Below are positions 1 to 11,400 of a stretch of 64,000 bases of DNA, piece after piece. Origin of the DNA: Magicicada septendecula (Eukaryota; Arthropoda; Insecta; Hemiptera; Cicadidae). The position numbers and the translations under genes are program-made. The notes below the pieces were generated by a model, which was not told where the DNA came from, made no database searches, and was given only the letters and a program-made list of their open reading frames with translations. The stretch lies in contig JAWRYS010001459.1 of the NCBI GenBank assembly GCA_034769895.1, positions 62,001 to 126,000 on the forward strand. The letters run 5' to 3'. Each line of letters opens with the position of its first letter. Position 1 is the first letter of the stretch.

Positions 1-112
1 GAGAGATATAACATCATTATTTCCTATAATTAGATTTGTATCTATGTTTTTCTATATATGATTGATATAATAACATTATTTTTAAATAAAATAAAGTACG
101 ATAAAACAACAA

Positions 113-176
113 CGGTCTCTTGGTGTAACGGTTAGCATGTCGGTTTTGCGAACCGGGTTCACATCCCGGTGAGACC
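113..176 (+). pseudogene. tRNA-like sequence (tRNA pseudogene or SINE head)
   Basis: A 7-bp acceptor-like pairing (GGTCTCT with TGAGACC, one mismatch) encloses a D-arm-like segment, TTGGTGTAACGGTTAGCAT, matching a Pol III box A, and a perfect T stem CCGGG/CCCGG around TTCACAT, which serves as a box B (GGTTCACATCC). An anticodon-like hairpin TCGGT-TTTGCGA-ACCGG can form, but its 3' strand shares bases with the T stem and no variable loop is left. It is therefore too short to be a normal tRNA. It is probably a deleted tRNA copy or the head of a tRNA-derived SINE. The anticodon would read TGC if the loop is placed this way, which I do not trust. Confidence 0.55.
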
Positions 177-301
177 GGTCTCTCCACCAAATTTCGGGAA
201 CCGTCAAGTAACCCAAACTTTTCGTGTAACTGTACCCATCACCTTGCTCAATGCCGAATTTCGGAACCCGTCAACGCCTCGTCGCATTCCCTCTACCACG
301 G

Positions 302-443
302 TGGTGATTCTACCCACGATGAGGGGGGTAGAGGGATCTGTGATGTCATGAATCTGTGACGTCAGAGCCAATGACGACATGAATCGGTGACGTCAGAGCC
401 ATAAATCATGTCCTCTACCCCCCTCATCGTGGGTAGAATCACC
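302..443. repeat. 31-bp perfect inverted repeat enclosing a CRE-like direct repeat
   Basis: Positions 302-332 and 413-443 are exact reverse complements over 31 bp. The 80-bp spacer holds two near-identical 24-bp copies (347-370 and 379-402), each containing GTGACGTCAGAGCCA, so a TGACGTCA palindrome (CRE/bZIP-like) occurs twice. The block can fold into a long hairpin. No coding potential is evident. It may be part of a foldback element together with the adjacent minisatellite. Confidence 0.7.
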
Positions 444-461
444 ACTTTCCCTCTACTCACC

Positions 462-617
462 GGGAGTTCCTACCTTTCAGCCGGCGAAGTGTCACAGCCG
501 GGTGCTGGTCGCGCCGGTAGTTCCTGCATTTCAGCCGGCGAAGTGTCACGGCCGGGGACTGGTCGAAACGGGAGTTCCTGCCTTTCAGCCAGCGAAGTGT
601 CACAGCCGGGTATTCCT
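462..617 (+). repeat. 54-bp minisatellite, three copies
   Basis: Three consecutive units begin at 462, 516 and 570 with GGGAGTTCCT or a close variant, each followed by TTTCAGCC(G/A)GCGAAGTGTCAC. The period is exactly 54 bp, a multiple of three, so the plus frame stays open as a repeated 18-residue unit (core SAGEVSQPG). The open frame looks like a by-product of the period; no gene is supported. The block is much richer in G+C than its surroundings. Confidence 0.8.
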
Positions 618-639
618 CGAAGCTAGTGGTTATTGTGTT

Positions 640-1200
640 GTCCCAGCCTTGGGTCTCGTGTCGTCATATCCAGGATGAGCCTAAAACAAAGAAAACATTT
701 ATTCAAAATATGTTTTCAAAATAAAAAATCTGTAAAAAATCGAAGAAAAAAAAATATATATATATATAAATGCATCGTGTTGCTTGTCGTCAATAGCGAC
801 TGTTGCAAATACGTTTATCGGCTTAACATTTCCTTTCATAATACATCATAGTTTAGTTTCCACAACTGGAAAACCAGTTGATAAACACTTTTTACATTGA
901 CAAATTACTCTACAGAAGCAGTAAATTGGTTTAAGTTTTATGCATTCTTCTGTTTATCTAAAGACTGTTTTTTATGATTTTTTTTTTAATTCAATCATTA
1001 GGCCTTGTCAGAATTTCTTATATTCATATGTCTGTTATATTATTGATAAAGTTAACATATATAGAGAGAGAGAATCTAGGCTATCTGAGAATCTCAATAT
1101 TTGTTTTAGTTAACAACTTACTGTATTAGTCTTCTCAGGTGTTTTCCTCTTGTGAGGCCAAAAACTACTGTAGAATTTCGATACGTTACATAATTTTTGC
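640..1200. other. AT-rich sequence without recognisable features
   Basis: Only short poly(A), TA and GA runs (for example around 757-768 and 1060-1072) are seen. There is no coding frame of note and no repeat shared with the rest of the window. Confidence 0.5.
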
Positions 1201-1211
1201 CGGCTGTTCAA

Positions 1212-1323
1212 AACATGAAAAAATATCGGTATAGAGAACCGTACATGATTTCCATGTTCTAAGATTTATATTTAAAATCATTTTGGAAATGAAATATTTC
1301 CATAGAAACTACTTCTTTCTACT
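1212..1323 (+). repeat. Dispersed copy of the satellite 3' flank module
   Basis: About 112 bp match positions 13384-13495 at roughly 90% identity by eye (shared blocks include CCATGTTCTAAGATTTATAT and CCATAGAAACTAC). At 13.4 kb the same sequence lies just beyond the hairpin that ends a 162-bp satellite array. So this is a solo copy of that element's flank, showing that the module moves independently of the array. Confidence 0.75.
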
Positions 1324-1329
1324 TTGTAA

Positions 1330-2580
1330 CGCCAAAACGTAAAAAAATATATTTTTTTTGAAAGAAAGACAGGGACCATCTGGCAGCGTGTGAAATGACA
1401 TTGACGAATGGGAGAAACAATAAAAGGATAGAAAATACAATGGCTGTAACAGCCTTCAACGTCGACGTACAGATGTCTAAAAGTATCATGAATCTAAACA
1501 AAAGCAGATGTTCGGCAGAGAGAAAATTTACCAGGAAAGACTACAGAGGCGTGTGAACCAAGTTAACATGTTCAGCCAGAAGCGTGTTGAAATTAAGGGA
1601 TTGTTCTGAAAGAAAGGCAAACAATCGCCGGAACGAAGTACAATGAGAACTTACTAAGAAAATATATGACGAAGGCTAACGCACTGGCTAGTAGTACAAT
1701 TAGAAATACAAAGAGTGCCACACATGAGAAACTTACGTAACACGCGCATCTGGACGAAGTAAGAAACAAAGGGTGTCTTTCTAAGTGGCATGAAAAACGC
1801 CAGAAAGAATTATGACTAGAACACATTGAAAAGACTACAGCAGGGGTGGAGCTAATTAACAGATGTAGCTGCAAGCTGGACAGAAGGAAGGCGTAGAACA
1901 ATACCAAAGAGATTTATGATCGTGGGATCGGACATACTGAAGCAAAAGGTAGCTGAACAGTAAGAAATTGGTGGGAACAGAAATCGCCTATCAGAAAACA
2001 CCTTGGAATATAGGCGGGTTTCCTGACAGGAAGTTCTTGGAAAACCAGAACGTAAAACCAATGAACACGGAGGAGAGTAACTTGTGAGAGTATTAGGAGG
2101 GAATTAAGAAATATAGAGAAGAACCAATGGAAACGAAGCAGGAGGACGAAAAAGACTTAAGTGGGGAAAATGTAGACTCCTCACTTGTGTGAGGAGTCTT
2201 TGCTAAAATTTCGGAAGTCGATGACTAAAGTTTCGGAGAGTCGGTAGAGTCCGTTATAATGGTTACGGAGTAGTGACTTAAACACTTAGGAGTCTTTTAC
2301 AAATTTTCGAGAGAATCGGAGGTGGAGTTCGTAGCGTATTATTTTAAAAGAGACTTTGTTAATTTTACGAAAGTATGAAAGTTTGCGAGAGTCTAGAGTC
2401 GAATCGAGACGAAGTCTAACTTAAACTTCGTGGAGTCGAGATTAAGTGTTACGAAAATTCGATGTTAAAAGTTCGGAGAGCTTTACTTAAAATCACGTAA
2501 GATTATCATGGATAACAATCTGTGAAGTGAGAACTGGAGTTTATTAGTTAATAACTCGTCAAAACAAAAGACCGTATCTT
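1330..2580. other. Unclassified purine-rich DNA with a short hairpin
   Basis: About 800 bp are purine-rich on the plus strand with stops in all frames, and no protein was recognised. At 2174-2199 there is a perfect 11-bp inverted repeat with a 4-base loop (AGACTCCTCAC / GTGAGGAGTCT). From about 2200 to 2540 degenerate short motifs such as TTCGGAGAGTC recur without a fixed period. It could be an old retroelement remnant, but nothing proves it. Confidence 0.35.
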
Positions 2581-3567
2581 ATCAATATTAAATTTTTTTA
2601 TAATTTAAATTTTTGGGACTCTAAATCCCGTGTTTGTGTGTGTGTATAAACACATACACACATATACATATTTTTCGTGTAAAAATATAACAAAATTACA
2701 GTTGTTTATATGTTTATAGTAGTTAATCTTCCTCATCACTGTCTTCTTGTGATTCAGATTCTCAAAATTTCTGAATGCTTTATCAGCTAGAGTAGATGCT
2801 GAGTTGCATGACAAAATTGGTGAATATTCAATTTCAGAAGAATGACTTTATGCACTTTCTGGACACTCTTGGGAAAATATTATTTTTGTTCGAAGTATTA
2901 TGACATCAATGAGAAAGTCAGAAAATCGTAGTATCACTCAGGCACTCATAACATTTCTATGTAAGTTAAGAACTGGTGAGTCAGATAACGTACTTTCAAC
3001 TATACTTGGCATCGAAAATGAGAAAATTGTTTTTGGATTTATACACTGGGTTTTAAAATGTATTAAAAACGAAGTATTGCCCAAACATTTTGGCTTTAAA
3101 ACTAATACCAGAGAATCTCTTATTTCAGAGCACACTGCTGCAGCTGCAAATAAACTTTACAACTTAAATGGTCGGCTAGCTATAATTTGCGATGGTACGT
3201 ATTTATATCATCAAAAAAGTGCCAATAATTTATTCCAACGAAAGTCCTACTCAGTACAAAAAAAAAGAATCCTTATGCAAACCGTTTACTGTTTGCACTA
3301 TGGATGGATCTATTGTAGATGTTGTTGGGCCGTTCCCTGCTATAAAAAATGATGCCCAAATTTTACAGAACCTACTCTTCATAGAAAATAGGTTAAAATG
3401 TATTTTAAGACGAGGAGATATTTCTATATTAGACAGAGGGTTTAGAGATGTGAAAGAACTGCTGGAAGAAATGGGCTATATTGTTTACATGCCAGCTTTA
3501 AAAGGGAAGTAAACAACTATGTACGGAAGATTCAAACCAATCAAGGTTATGTAACAAAAATTAGATG

Positions 3568-3740
3568 AACAACTTTGTCAAATTTTGTTGCTTCCCTGCT
3601 ATATACACTTTTTCCTCGAACGAGGCCTTTCGGTTTCGCAATCATTATCAAGTTCTTCCTACAACAACCTAGTAGACAGAGAAGCAACAAAATTTGACAA
3701 AGTTGTTATGAAGACTGCTAACATAGAGAAAATAACTGAT
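3568..3740. mobile_element. 173-bp foldback insert with 27-bp perfect arms and 12-bp flanking repeats
   Basis: Positions 3568-3594 and 3681-3707 are exact 27-bp inverted repeats with an 86-base spacer. A 33-base non-palindromic tail follows (3708-3740). The host transposase sequence AAAAATTAGATG occurs on both sides (3556-3567 and 3741-3752), and removing the insert restores its reading frame (V-T-K-I-R-W-V-V). So this is a clean insertion with a 12-bp target duplication, a size more usual for retroposition than for most DNA transposons. Confidence 0.7.
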
Positions 3741-3946
3741 AAAAATTAGATGGGTTGTTGAAGCTGTGCAGGCCAAAAATACAAACTTTTACATACTCAT
3801 TTTCATACATACATACATCCTCGGCGCTGCAGCCCAGTCCGGGCCCTGGCCTCCAAAACAAATCTTCCCCACTGGTCTCTACTCCCGCCCAATGTCCACC
3901 AGTTTGCTGCACCCAGCCTCACTGCCTCCTTACCAACCTGGTCCAG

Positions 3947-5199
3947 CAGTGGCGGCGCTAACGAAACAGGGGCCCCCCCGCGAAACTAATTAGGGGGCCC
4001 TATAAAAATTGTTAAATTTTGTATACGTAATAGGGGAACACACTCATATGAGTTTCTATTTATGTGTGTTTCACAACAATGGTTTATGAATACTTTCTCG
4101 TCTATCACAAAGCGTTTGCAATTTGCAAAGGATGTTTTACACGTGTACAAACTCTTAAAATTCATTGTTGCTAAATAGACAAAGTTCTATACAAACTATA
4201 AAAAAACCAAAATAAAAAGAATGATTTATTTTTACGTCAAAGATCTAAATTCAGACTATGAAACAGTACCGCACACAGAGTGTTAAAAATTTATTATTTA
4301 AAAACGAATATCAAAGTAACATTCTAGCTTTTTTCAAACATTTAAATTAGTATGTAACTGAATTTGTAAAATTCTTGAATATACTCTATACAAGTTCTCC
4401 TTAAGTCTAATCCAATTCAATAACACTCGAACTCAAGTAATGTACAATATTTACAGATGAGGATCAACCAAAGTTCACTGTTTTCCTAAGCCTAGTCTTC
4501 TTTTTTTAATAGCTAAGAACTTTTCAACCACTTCGTTGATATTAGTTTTCTGTGTCTCTTCATGCTCAATGCTTAACAGTGCCAAGCCACTCAACCGAGT
4601 TTGGGCCATGGTACTTCTTAAGTACGACTTAATTTAATTAATTTAAGTTTTGAAAAGATTCTTTCCGCTGTAGCTGTTGTGACAGGTATGGTTAAATAAA
4701 GCTGCAAAGCTGTAGTTAAGTCTGGGAGGCAACTCATAAGGCAGCTGTTCAACCAGTAAATTCATCATTTCTCGAATTCTTTTCTGGTGTACAATTTCTT
4801 TGGTCATCAGAGCTTTGAAGGATATTACTTGGTCAGGCAGTGATGTGGAAAGGTCACCAGGATACACATTTACCAGAGCCTTATTTTTCTCCACTATTGT
4901 CTCTTGTGAGAAGTTTACTAAATTCTGAGGCGTCAGGAATGAAAACCTATCATCAATGCAACGCAATCCTTCGAATCTCATTTGTAGCTGAGCTATTACA
5001 ATATCTAGTGTTGCATTGAAAACTTTTACTTCAAATGATTTCACTGGGTCGTCAATTCTATGGTCAACTGATAATTCAACAAAGAAGCGTTTTACAACTC
5101 GTTTACGCTTATTTTTCATGTTACAAGTTATGTCCCATGACTGGGCCAACTGGGCCCCCCCGCGCCGCGGGGTCTGCGGGGGCCTTATCGCCGCCACTG
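3947..5199 (-). mobile_element. hAT transposon remnant with 8-bp target duplication
   Basis: The element starts with CAGTGGCGGCG at 3947 and ends with the reverse complement at 5199. TGGTCCAG is repeated at 3939-3946 and 5200-5207, the 8-bp duplication typical of hAT. G/C-rich subterminal blocks (3970-4005 and 5143-5190) lie inside both ends. At 1,253 bp it is internally deleted relative to an autonomous hAT of 3-4 kb. It sits inside the LINE fragment and so is the youngest of the three nested layers. Confidence 0.9.
4490..5130 (-). pseudogene. hAT transposase C-terminal half (ZMYM1/DUF4371-like), broken
   Basis: An open minus frame from about 5130 to 4643 contains FNATLDIVIAQLQMRFEG, typical of the region before the dimerisation domain in insect ZMYM1-like hAT transposases. 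The frame then shifts near 4680, and the other frame gives the hAT C-terminal dimerisation motif (ATAERIFSKLKLIK) and, with a further break, sequence running to about 4490. The N-terminal zinc finger and catalytic D residues are absent, so the element is non-autonomous. Confidence 0.75.
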
Positions 5200-6304
5200 T
5201 GGTCCAGCCATCTTGTACGCGGTCTTCCTTTCCTTCTCCTTCCCATTGGCAAATAATTAATAACTCTTTTTGGGATTCTATCCTCCGCCATTCTCTGCAC
5301 ATGACCAGCTCAACCCAATCTGTTAATTTGTATGAGTTGCACGATCGGAAGATCTTTAAACCTTTCGTACAACTCTCGATTATGCAGTCGCCTCCAAATG
5401 TCGTTTTCCCTCACAGGGCCATAGATTCTTCTCAGTACCCTCCTCTCAAACACAGATAGTTTCTGCTCATCTAGTTTTTTTAGCAACCAGCCAAAAATAC
5501 AAACTTTTACATAATCAGTTTCACAATTCTCTTCTTCCTGAAGTGAATTCTTACTGCCAAATAGCTTGCTTACTGGTAAATCTTTTTGGAAAACGATTGA
5601 ACTCCGATAACGGGCTACTTGAAGAAATTATCAATAGAATGAGTTCAACCAATGATAATATTAATTCACTGGCGGAGGAAGTTGAATTAAATAATTGGAA
5701 CAGAAAAACTGTACCATTTCAGTCTTCTAAAGAAATACTAGATTTTCCTAAGATGACGTTAGACGATATGAAAATATTTTTTACTGGAACCTACCAATTA
5801 TCGCACGCTGTTTCGTACTTGGCAGAATTGTTAGAAGAAGATGGCTCTTTTCAAGTCAACATGTTAAAAATAAATCCACAAATAGTGCGGTTCGAAGTTA
5901 GATCAAGGCACATAAACAGTAAAACATATAAATCTTATATACATTACGATAAGTACAGTGTTGGGGTACAAGGTATCAAGGGTTACTGTTGCAATTGTGC
6001 AAATGGTAACAAAACAGTTGGATGTTGTTCACATCTTGTGCCATAATTTATAACCTGTCATATGGACGATACCTCTCAAGAATTATTCGGCCTGCAGAAA
6101 TGCTCTCAACATTGTTCGATTTTGAAGATACAAGAAGACAGTGATGAGGAAGATTAACTACTATAAACATATGAACAACTGTAATTTTGTTATATTTTTA
6201 CACGAAAAATATGTATATGTATGTATGTGTGTATACACACACACAAACACGGGATTTAGAGTCCCAACAAATTTAAATTATAAAAAAATTTAATATTTTT
6301 TATC

Positions 6305-7860
6305 ATACAAATGTGTTTACATTACTTTAATAAAAGTCATGCTTTAGAATGCATAATAAAATTATGCACTGGTAAAGGAAACATTACATTATGTGAATTA
6401 TTCAGTTTTATAGTGTATATTAGCAAAATTGATTAAATATTGTATGTCTTATAAAGATTTTTAAGAATTCTGATGTTCTGCGAACTAGTAAACAAGCTAA
6501 AAAAATGATAAAATCGTTGGAAAATGCAGTTTTTCTTATAATTTTGCCCTTGCTATTGATTGAATATTACATACGTTATAGAGAAATATAAAATTTAAGC
6601 ACTTTTTACGGTGTTTAGAGTCCCAGAAAAAATAAAATTATTAAAAACTTTGAAAAATTACCCAGCATTGTTAAAAATGGCCTAGAAAGGTTCTTTTTTT
6701 AGTCTTTAGTGTACTTTTTGCCATTGCTGACAATCAAATATTGTATAATTTTTAGAGAAATATAAAATTAAAGTGTTTTTTAAGGTAGGTATAGTCACAC
6801 AAAAATTTAAATCATCAAAAACTTGGAAAACTAACCTAAAAATTCAGTTTTTTGTATTTTTCACTATGGCCCACCACTTCAAAAATTCTGAAAAAATTAG
6901 GGCATCAAATATATATCAAAATACAACTACCTATGCAAAAACATTTTTTGTACCACTCTACCGGTCAGAAATATGGCAGTTTTTGTACTTTTCACATGGA
7001 ATAACGCAAGGAAATATTCAGTAGGGTAGATGGTAATTTTTTTATATGTTCATTTGAACCTAAAAAATACGATCCATTTGTTTCCAAAACGTCTTAACAG
7101 AAATCGAGAAAAAAAGAAATACTGAAAAAAGGCAATTTTACCCCCACCCCAAGAAGAAGAGGGGTAGGGGGTAAGAACTATCTGCAGTGTAATATTTTGA
7201 GGTGTACTATACATTTATAAACTTAAACAAGGATTTTTTTGTAGGGGAATTTTAACTATGTTAATGGGGGGTACCCTTTTAAAGTCAAAGTGTTAGAATA
7301 TAAAGAGAATTAAGTACATTTCATATTTAAATGAATGTATTTAAAATTATATGTCATAATGAAATAAGTAATTAGGTGTAAGAATTAATTCATATTTTAA
7401 TAACACTCAAAAGAATATTGAGATATTAAGATATACTGATATATGAAGAGATATTTTAGTTTTTATAATTGTTTATTGATAGAAATCATGTACTAAAATA
7501 ATTATTGATAATCATTTGTTACGCAGAATAGAAATATGATACTAATGACAGTAATCGTTAAACGTAGTAAATTTAATGGTAGACAGGTAAACACGTCTTG
7601 TTTGTTTATTGAAGAGAAACCCTATGAAATTAATCACTAGAAGTAGTTTTCAACACCTTCCGAGTAAATATTGAATACTAGAGTCTCATAACATTTGATT
7701 GCATAACTGCTAATATATAAATTATTACCAATAAAAAACCTGAGATCGTAAGCAATTAAAATAAGAGTAGCATTTGGCACCACAACTTGGGGCTATTAGC
7801 ATTACATTTGGCGCTCAAGTCGCGGGGCGTAAGCCCTTCAACTATAATTTTCGTTTATAG
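6305..7860. other. AT-rich non-coding DNA with degenerate tandem repeats
   Basis: At 6430-6860 three divergent copies of an about 160-bp unit can be seen, with the recurring block TAGAGAAATATAAAATT near 6582 and 6752. One copy carries GTTTAGAGTCCCA (6612-6624), also present in the inverted arms of the neighbouring DDE_4 element, so this may be a decayed flank of it. From 7030 to 7860 I see no gene, only A/T runs and short C/G runs such as 7140-7170. Confidence 0.4.
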
Positions 7861-8259
7861 AAAATTACCCCCACCCCATTCAACTAGCCTCTTCATTTAT
7901 AGATATTTCATCTACGTTTCTACAGTGAATTATTAAGATCTTCTTATCAGGATACTTTATTTATCAAACTTAATTACTTTACTCTAGTTACAACAAAAAA
8001 TGTTTCAGGTAAACTACCTTTTCCCCGTAACCGATCTTCACCAAAATCAATAGGCCTTGAGTATAGCACATATGTAAATAATTATTTGATTCTGTTTGAA
8101 TTTACGGCAGTTATCGTTCGTCATGAAAAAATTTCTCTTGTTACAACACAAAATGTTCCAGGTAAACTACCCCTTTCCCATAACCGCTCTTCACCAAAAT
8201 CAACAGGTCTTGAACTCCCTACAATTTAGGGATGTATGCAAACAATTATTTGATTATCT
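7861..8259 (+). repeat. Satellite flank module L plus first two 162-bp satellite units
   Basis: Positions 7861-7985 match 13738-13870 and, inverted, about 16790-16900; the shared block includes CATCTACGTTTCTACAGTG. They precede units of the satellite described at 13870-16320, anchored by GGTAAACTACC at 8008 and 8161. The array is then cut at 8260 by a hAT transposon and resumes at 12395. Confidence 0.8.
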
Positions 8260-8486
8260 CAGTGGCGGTTCATCAGGTGACGCAGGTGAAGCGCAGCTTC
8301 ACCTAAAATAACTGGTTCAATGTGTTTCTTTTTACACAAAATTATTTTTAATTTTTAGTCAATTCTCCCACCCACGTGAAGCAGTGTCTCTGTGCTGTTT
8401 CTCAGTTGTGTACGTGTACAGTGCTTTACCTATCCAGCGCGTTTGTTTTGTTCGTTGTATTTGATCGTGTGTGAAGTTTTTACAGA

Positions 8487-11400
8487 ATGTTTCCTTCATA
8501 TGACCCAGTATGTGTTTTATTAGAAACACCATTTTCAAGATGGAATAATGATGATAAGAAGAACTTTTAAGCTGTTAAAAACCTATGCCTATATTGAAAG
8601 TAAATAAAGTTGCAAAAATAAAGGACAAGGTGTACAATCGCAACTTTAAACAAAATTGGTATTCAACGTTCGAGTGGTTGTGTGGCAGTTATTATTTAAA
8701 TAAACTTTTTTGTATGCCCTGCTTAATTATTGGTGTTAAATCAAGTGCGTGGAATAAGAACGGCTTTGATGATTTCGGTAACGTTACTCGTGCTCTTTCC
8801 AAACATGAAGGTTCTTCTGAGCACATGTGTTGTGCATTCAGTTTTTCAAAACTAAAGAAAAATTTAAGTACTATCGAGGATGCTTTGAAGGAAAATTCTA
8901 GGTTGTATATTAAACACTTCAATGACAACGTTCGGCTTAACAGACGTTTCATGCATCTTCCTATTCGTGCAGTTCTTTACTTGGGTAAACAAGAATTAGC
9001 ATTTCGCGGTCACCACGAAGAGTTATCATCTATTAATCGCGGAAATTTTAAAGAACTGCTAGAAACCTTCGTATCGATAAGCCCTGTAAATATTCAAGAA
9101 CACTATAAAAAAATCTTACCCGTCTTTGCCGGCAATTCTAAGACTATTCGGAATGAAATAATTGAGTGCATTTCACAATATATTGATGAGCACTTCGCAA
9201 AGGAAATAGAAGATAGTACATTTTTTCAATTCAAGTGGATGACTCCATAGACATTGTCCACAAATCTCAATGTAGCATCATAATTAGATACGTTATTCCC
9301 GGAGGAAAGCTGGTGGAAAGATGTTTGGGATTTTATGATGTTAGTTCCAGTCGGACTGCCGACACACTGTTTCACGTTGTGTTATAGTCCCTCGAAAAAT
9401 TTGACTATAAATCAAAAACTTATTGCCTAGTGTGTTGATGGTGCAAACGTTATGTCAGGAGAATTAAATGGTCTTCAGGCAAAAATCAAAGAAGTAGTGC
9501 CACAAGCGGTTTTTGTTCACTGCATGGCGCATCGTTTGAATTTAGTGCTACAACAAAGCTGCAACAGCATTTCGAAATGTCGGATATTTTTTGCAACTGT
9601 TAACGGTTTACCCTCTTTTTTCCACAGTTCTGCTAGGCGAACTTACGCAGTAGATACAGTCGTTGGAAGACGAATCCCTACTTCCGTTATTACGCGATGG
9701 AAGTCTAATTCCAAAATTGTGAATAGCCTACTATATATAACGAATGGGATTCATTAAAAGAAGTATTCATTAAAATTGTGAACGATTCAAATTATGATCA
9801 AACATCAATTAGGCAGAGTGATGGCTTCTTAAATAAATTTAATGATGTTGAATTTACGCTTTTGGTTGTCGTTTTTAACGATATTTTTGGAGCCACGGAT
9901 GCTCTCTTCGATGTGCTACAAAAGAAGTCATTTGACATTAATTTCTGTATCTCGCAAGTTAAAAATACGCAAACACTCATAAATAGCAAAAGAACTGATG
10001 ATGCATTTATGAAAATTTTCGATTTAGCTGCTGGCAGAAAAGAATTACACTCACACGAGATCAACTTTTTGAAAAATACAAAATTCTGTATTATGAAATT
10101 TTAGATAACCTTTCAGTACAAATAGCCACACGATTTAATGATATGGAAAAGCTTCAGTTTGTTACATTAATGGATACTTCAAAGTTCGTAACATATTTTG
10201 AAAACTTTCCCACGGATGCATTAAGTAACTTAAAGATGTGCTACCCTAATCTGTTTACCGATTTCCAAAGACTGAAAAACGAATTACAGCTTATTTATGA
10301 GGATAAGCAATACAGACAAATTGTGACGATTTAAATTGTAAAAATAATCAAGAAAATAAAAAATTTTAAAAAATTAAGGTTGCGAGCTATTAAGTCATTT
10401 AAATCTCACTGTAATAATATAAAAAACCTGTATGTACTCAGTATGAGAGGAAGAAGTAATTAGTTAGTACGAAGATACTCTAATAAAAAGACAAATTGTA
10501 AAGCGTTATTAATATCGTATTTAACCCTTTGCTTGTTATCAGGCGCTGACCTGTTGATTCCAGACTCGACATGTTTTCCGAGTCTTGTGTAAGTTAGAAT
10601 AAGATAAAAAACCTAATGTTAATAATTAAAAATCTGAAGACACAGATAGTCGCTAAAACAACTTATTTAAATTATGTATATTTATTTAGGGATAGTTTGT
10701 ATAAATAAAAATGTAAACTTAAAGAGAGACAGGGACTATATTCTCGCGCAGTTATTGCCCCTCTACCATTTTGTCCAGTACCAGACGAAGTAAGCAAAAA
10801 TCTCTCTCTCGCTATGGTGACTTCATGCAGTACAGACGTACGAGCTATGCTCTTACACTATGTTACCGATACTTTCGTTTACCTTAATGTGGTATACAAG
10901 AAATTGCTGCTGAAAGCATATGTATGTGTTAACTAGTATAGCTATGTAAAAAACAAGAGACTTAAAGTGTAACTCGAAACGTAAAAAATGGTGTAACACA
11001 AGATGACTTCGAACTTCAAGAACTAACAACACTTCCAACATCATACCTGGAGATGTGAACTATCAGAACTCACAAACTCTAGTAGACACGACAGAATATG
11101 CAGATCAGGACATCCGAGAATCTACAAGTACCATCGTAGAAAGTTCAATCTACCCTGCGGACTTTTGAACCCTTTGATGACAAAGACCAGACCGAGATGA
11201 CGACGCCGCTATTCCGGATTCCCAAGACGGACACCCCAGGACGAGGTTTCTGCATACCAATTAAAAGGTGACTCGATAGCCTGTCTATCGAGGCTTACTA
11301 ATATTTGTTACACAACACACCTTAAAAGAGACTTTTCAGAGACTATTAACTTTGTAAAGATAAAAAAATTAAATCTAAGAATTTAATGTAACTATTCAAA

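Larger units (their letters stand above)
3796..5489 (-). mobile_element. Non-LTR retrotransposon (LINE) 3' fragment, interrupted
   Basis: The minus strand at 5208-5480 reads as the C-terminal tail common to insect Jockey/RTE/CR1-type reverse transcriptase proteins: IYGP, then GWAGHVQRM, then RRRKGRPRTRWLD. It continues across the hAT insertion into 3796-3938 (NWWTLGGSRDQWGRF). A 24-bp direct repeat, GCCAAAAATACAAACTTT and six further bases, flanks it at 3772-3795 and 5490-5513, as expected for target-primed insertion of a 5'-truncated LINE. Two hallmarks therefore agree: tail protein and long target duplication. The exact clade was not determined. Confidence 0.75.
2888..6110 (+). pseudogene. 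DDE_4-like transposase, frameshifted and split by insertions
   Basis: The N-terminal part lies at 2900-3512. It reads CDGTYLYHQKS around 3190, then, after a frameshift near 3265 in a run of A, GPFPAIKNDAQIL and ILDRGFRD, the D...D...D spacing of DDE_4 (Harbinger-like) endonucleases. The frame continues as KIRWVVEAV at about 3742-3768, is cut by the LINE/hAT insertion, and resumes at 5491 into the open frame to 6046. That part ends with a CxC...CxH cluster (CNCANGNKTVGCCSH) like a SWIM zinc finger. The true N terminus is missing or lies inside the left inverted arm. In an intact element it would excise and reinsert DNA in the nucleus; this copy cannot. Confidence 0.7.
2585..6297 (+). mobile_element. 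DDE_4-type DNA transposon remnant with long inverted-repeat ends
   Basis: Positions 2585-2750 are an inverted copy of 6130-6297, about 165 bp, including the shared block GGGACTCTAAATCCCGTG next to a GT/TA-rich run. The right arm contains the 3' end of the transposase reading frame, so the left arm is an inverted duplicate that carries coding sequence. Between the arms lie two parts of a DDE_4-like transposase gene (2900-3512 and 5490-6110), separated by a foldback insert, a LINE fragment and a hAT element. Target-site duplication could not be defined. The family is probably PIF/Harbinger-related, inferred from the DDE_4-like motif order. Confidence 0.7.

Noticed and set aside
113-176. Functional tRNA gene
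   Set aside because: The anticodon arm and T arm share bases and the variable loop is missing, so a normal cloverleaf cannot form.
408-626. Repetitive protein gene encoded by the 54-bp minisatellite
   Set aside because: The frame stays open only because the period is divisible by three; no start context, flanking exons or similar proteins are recognised.
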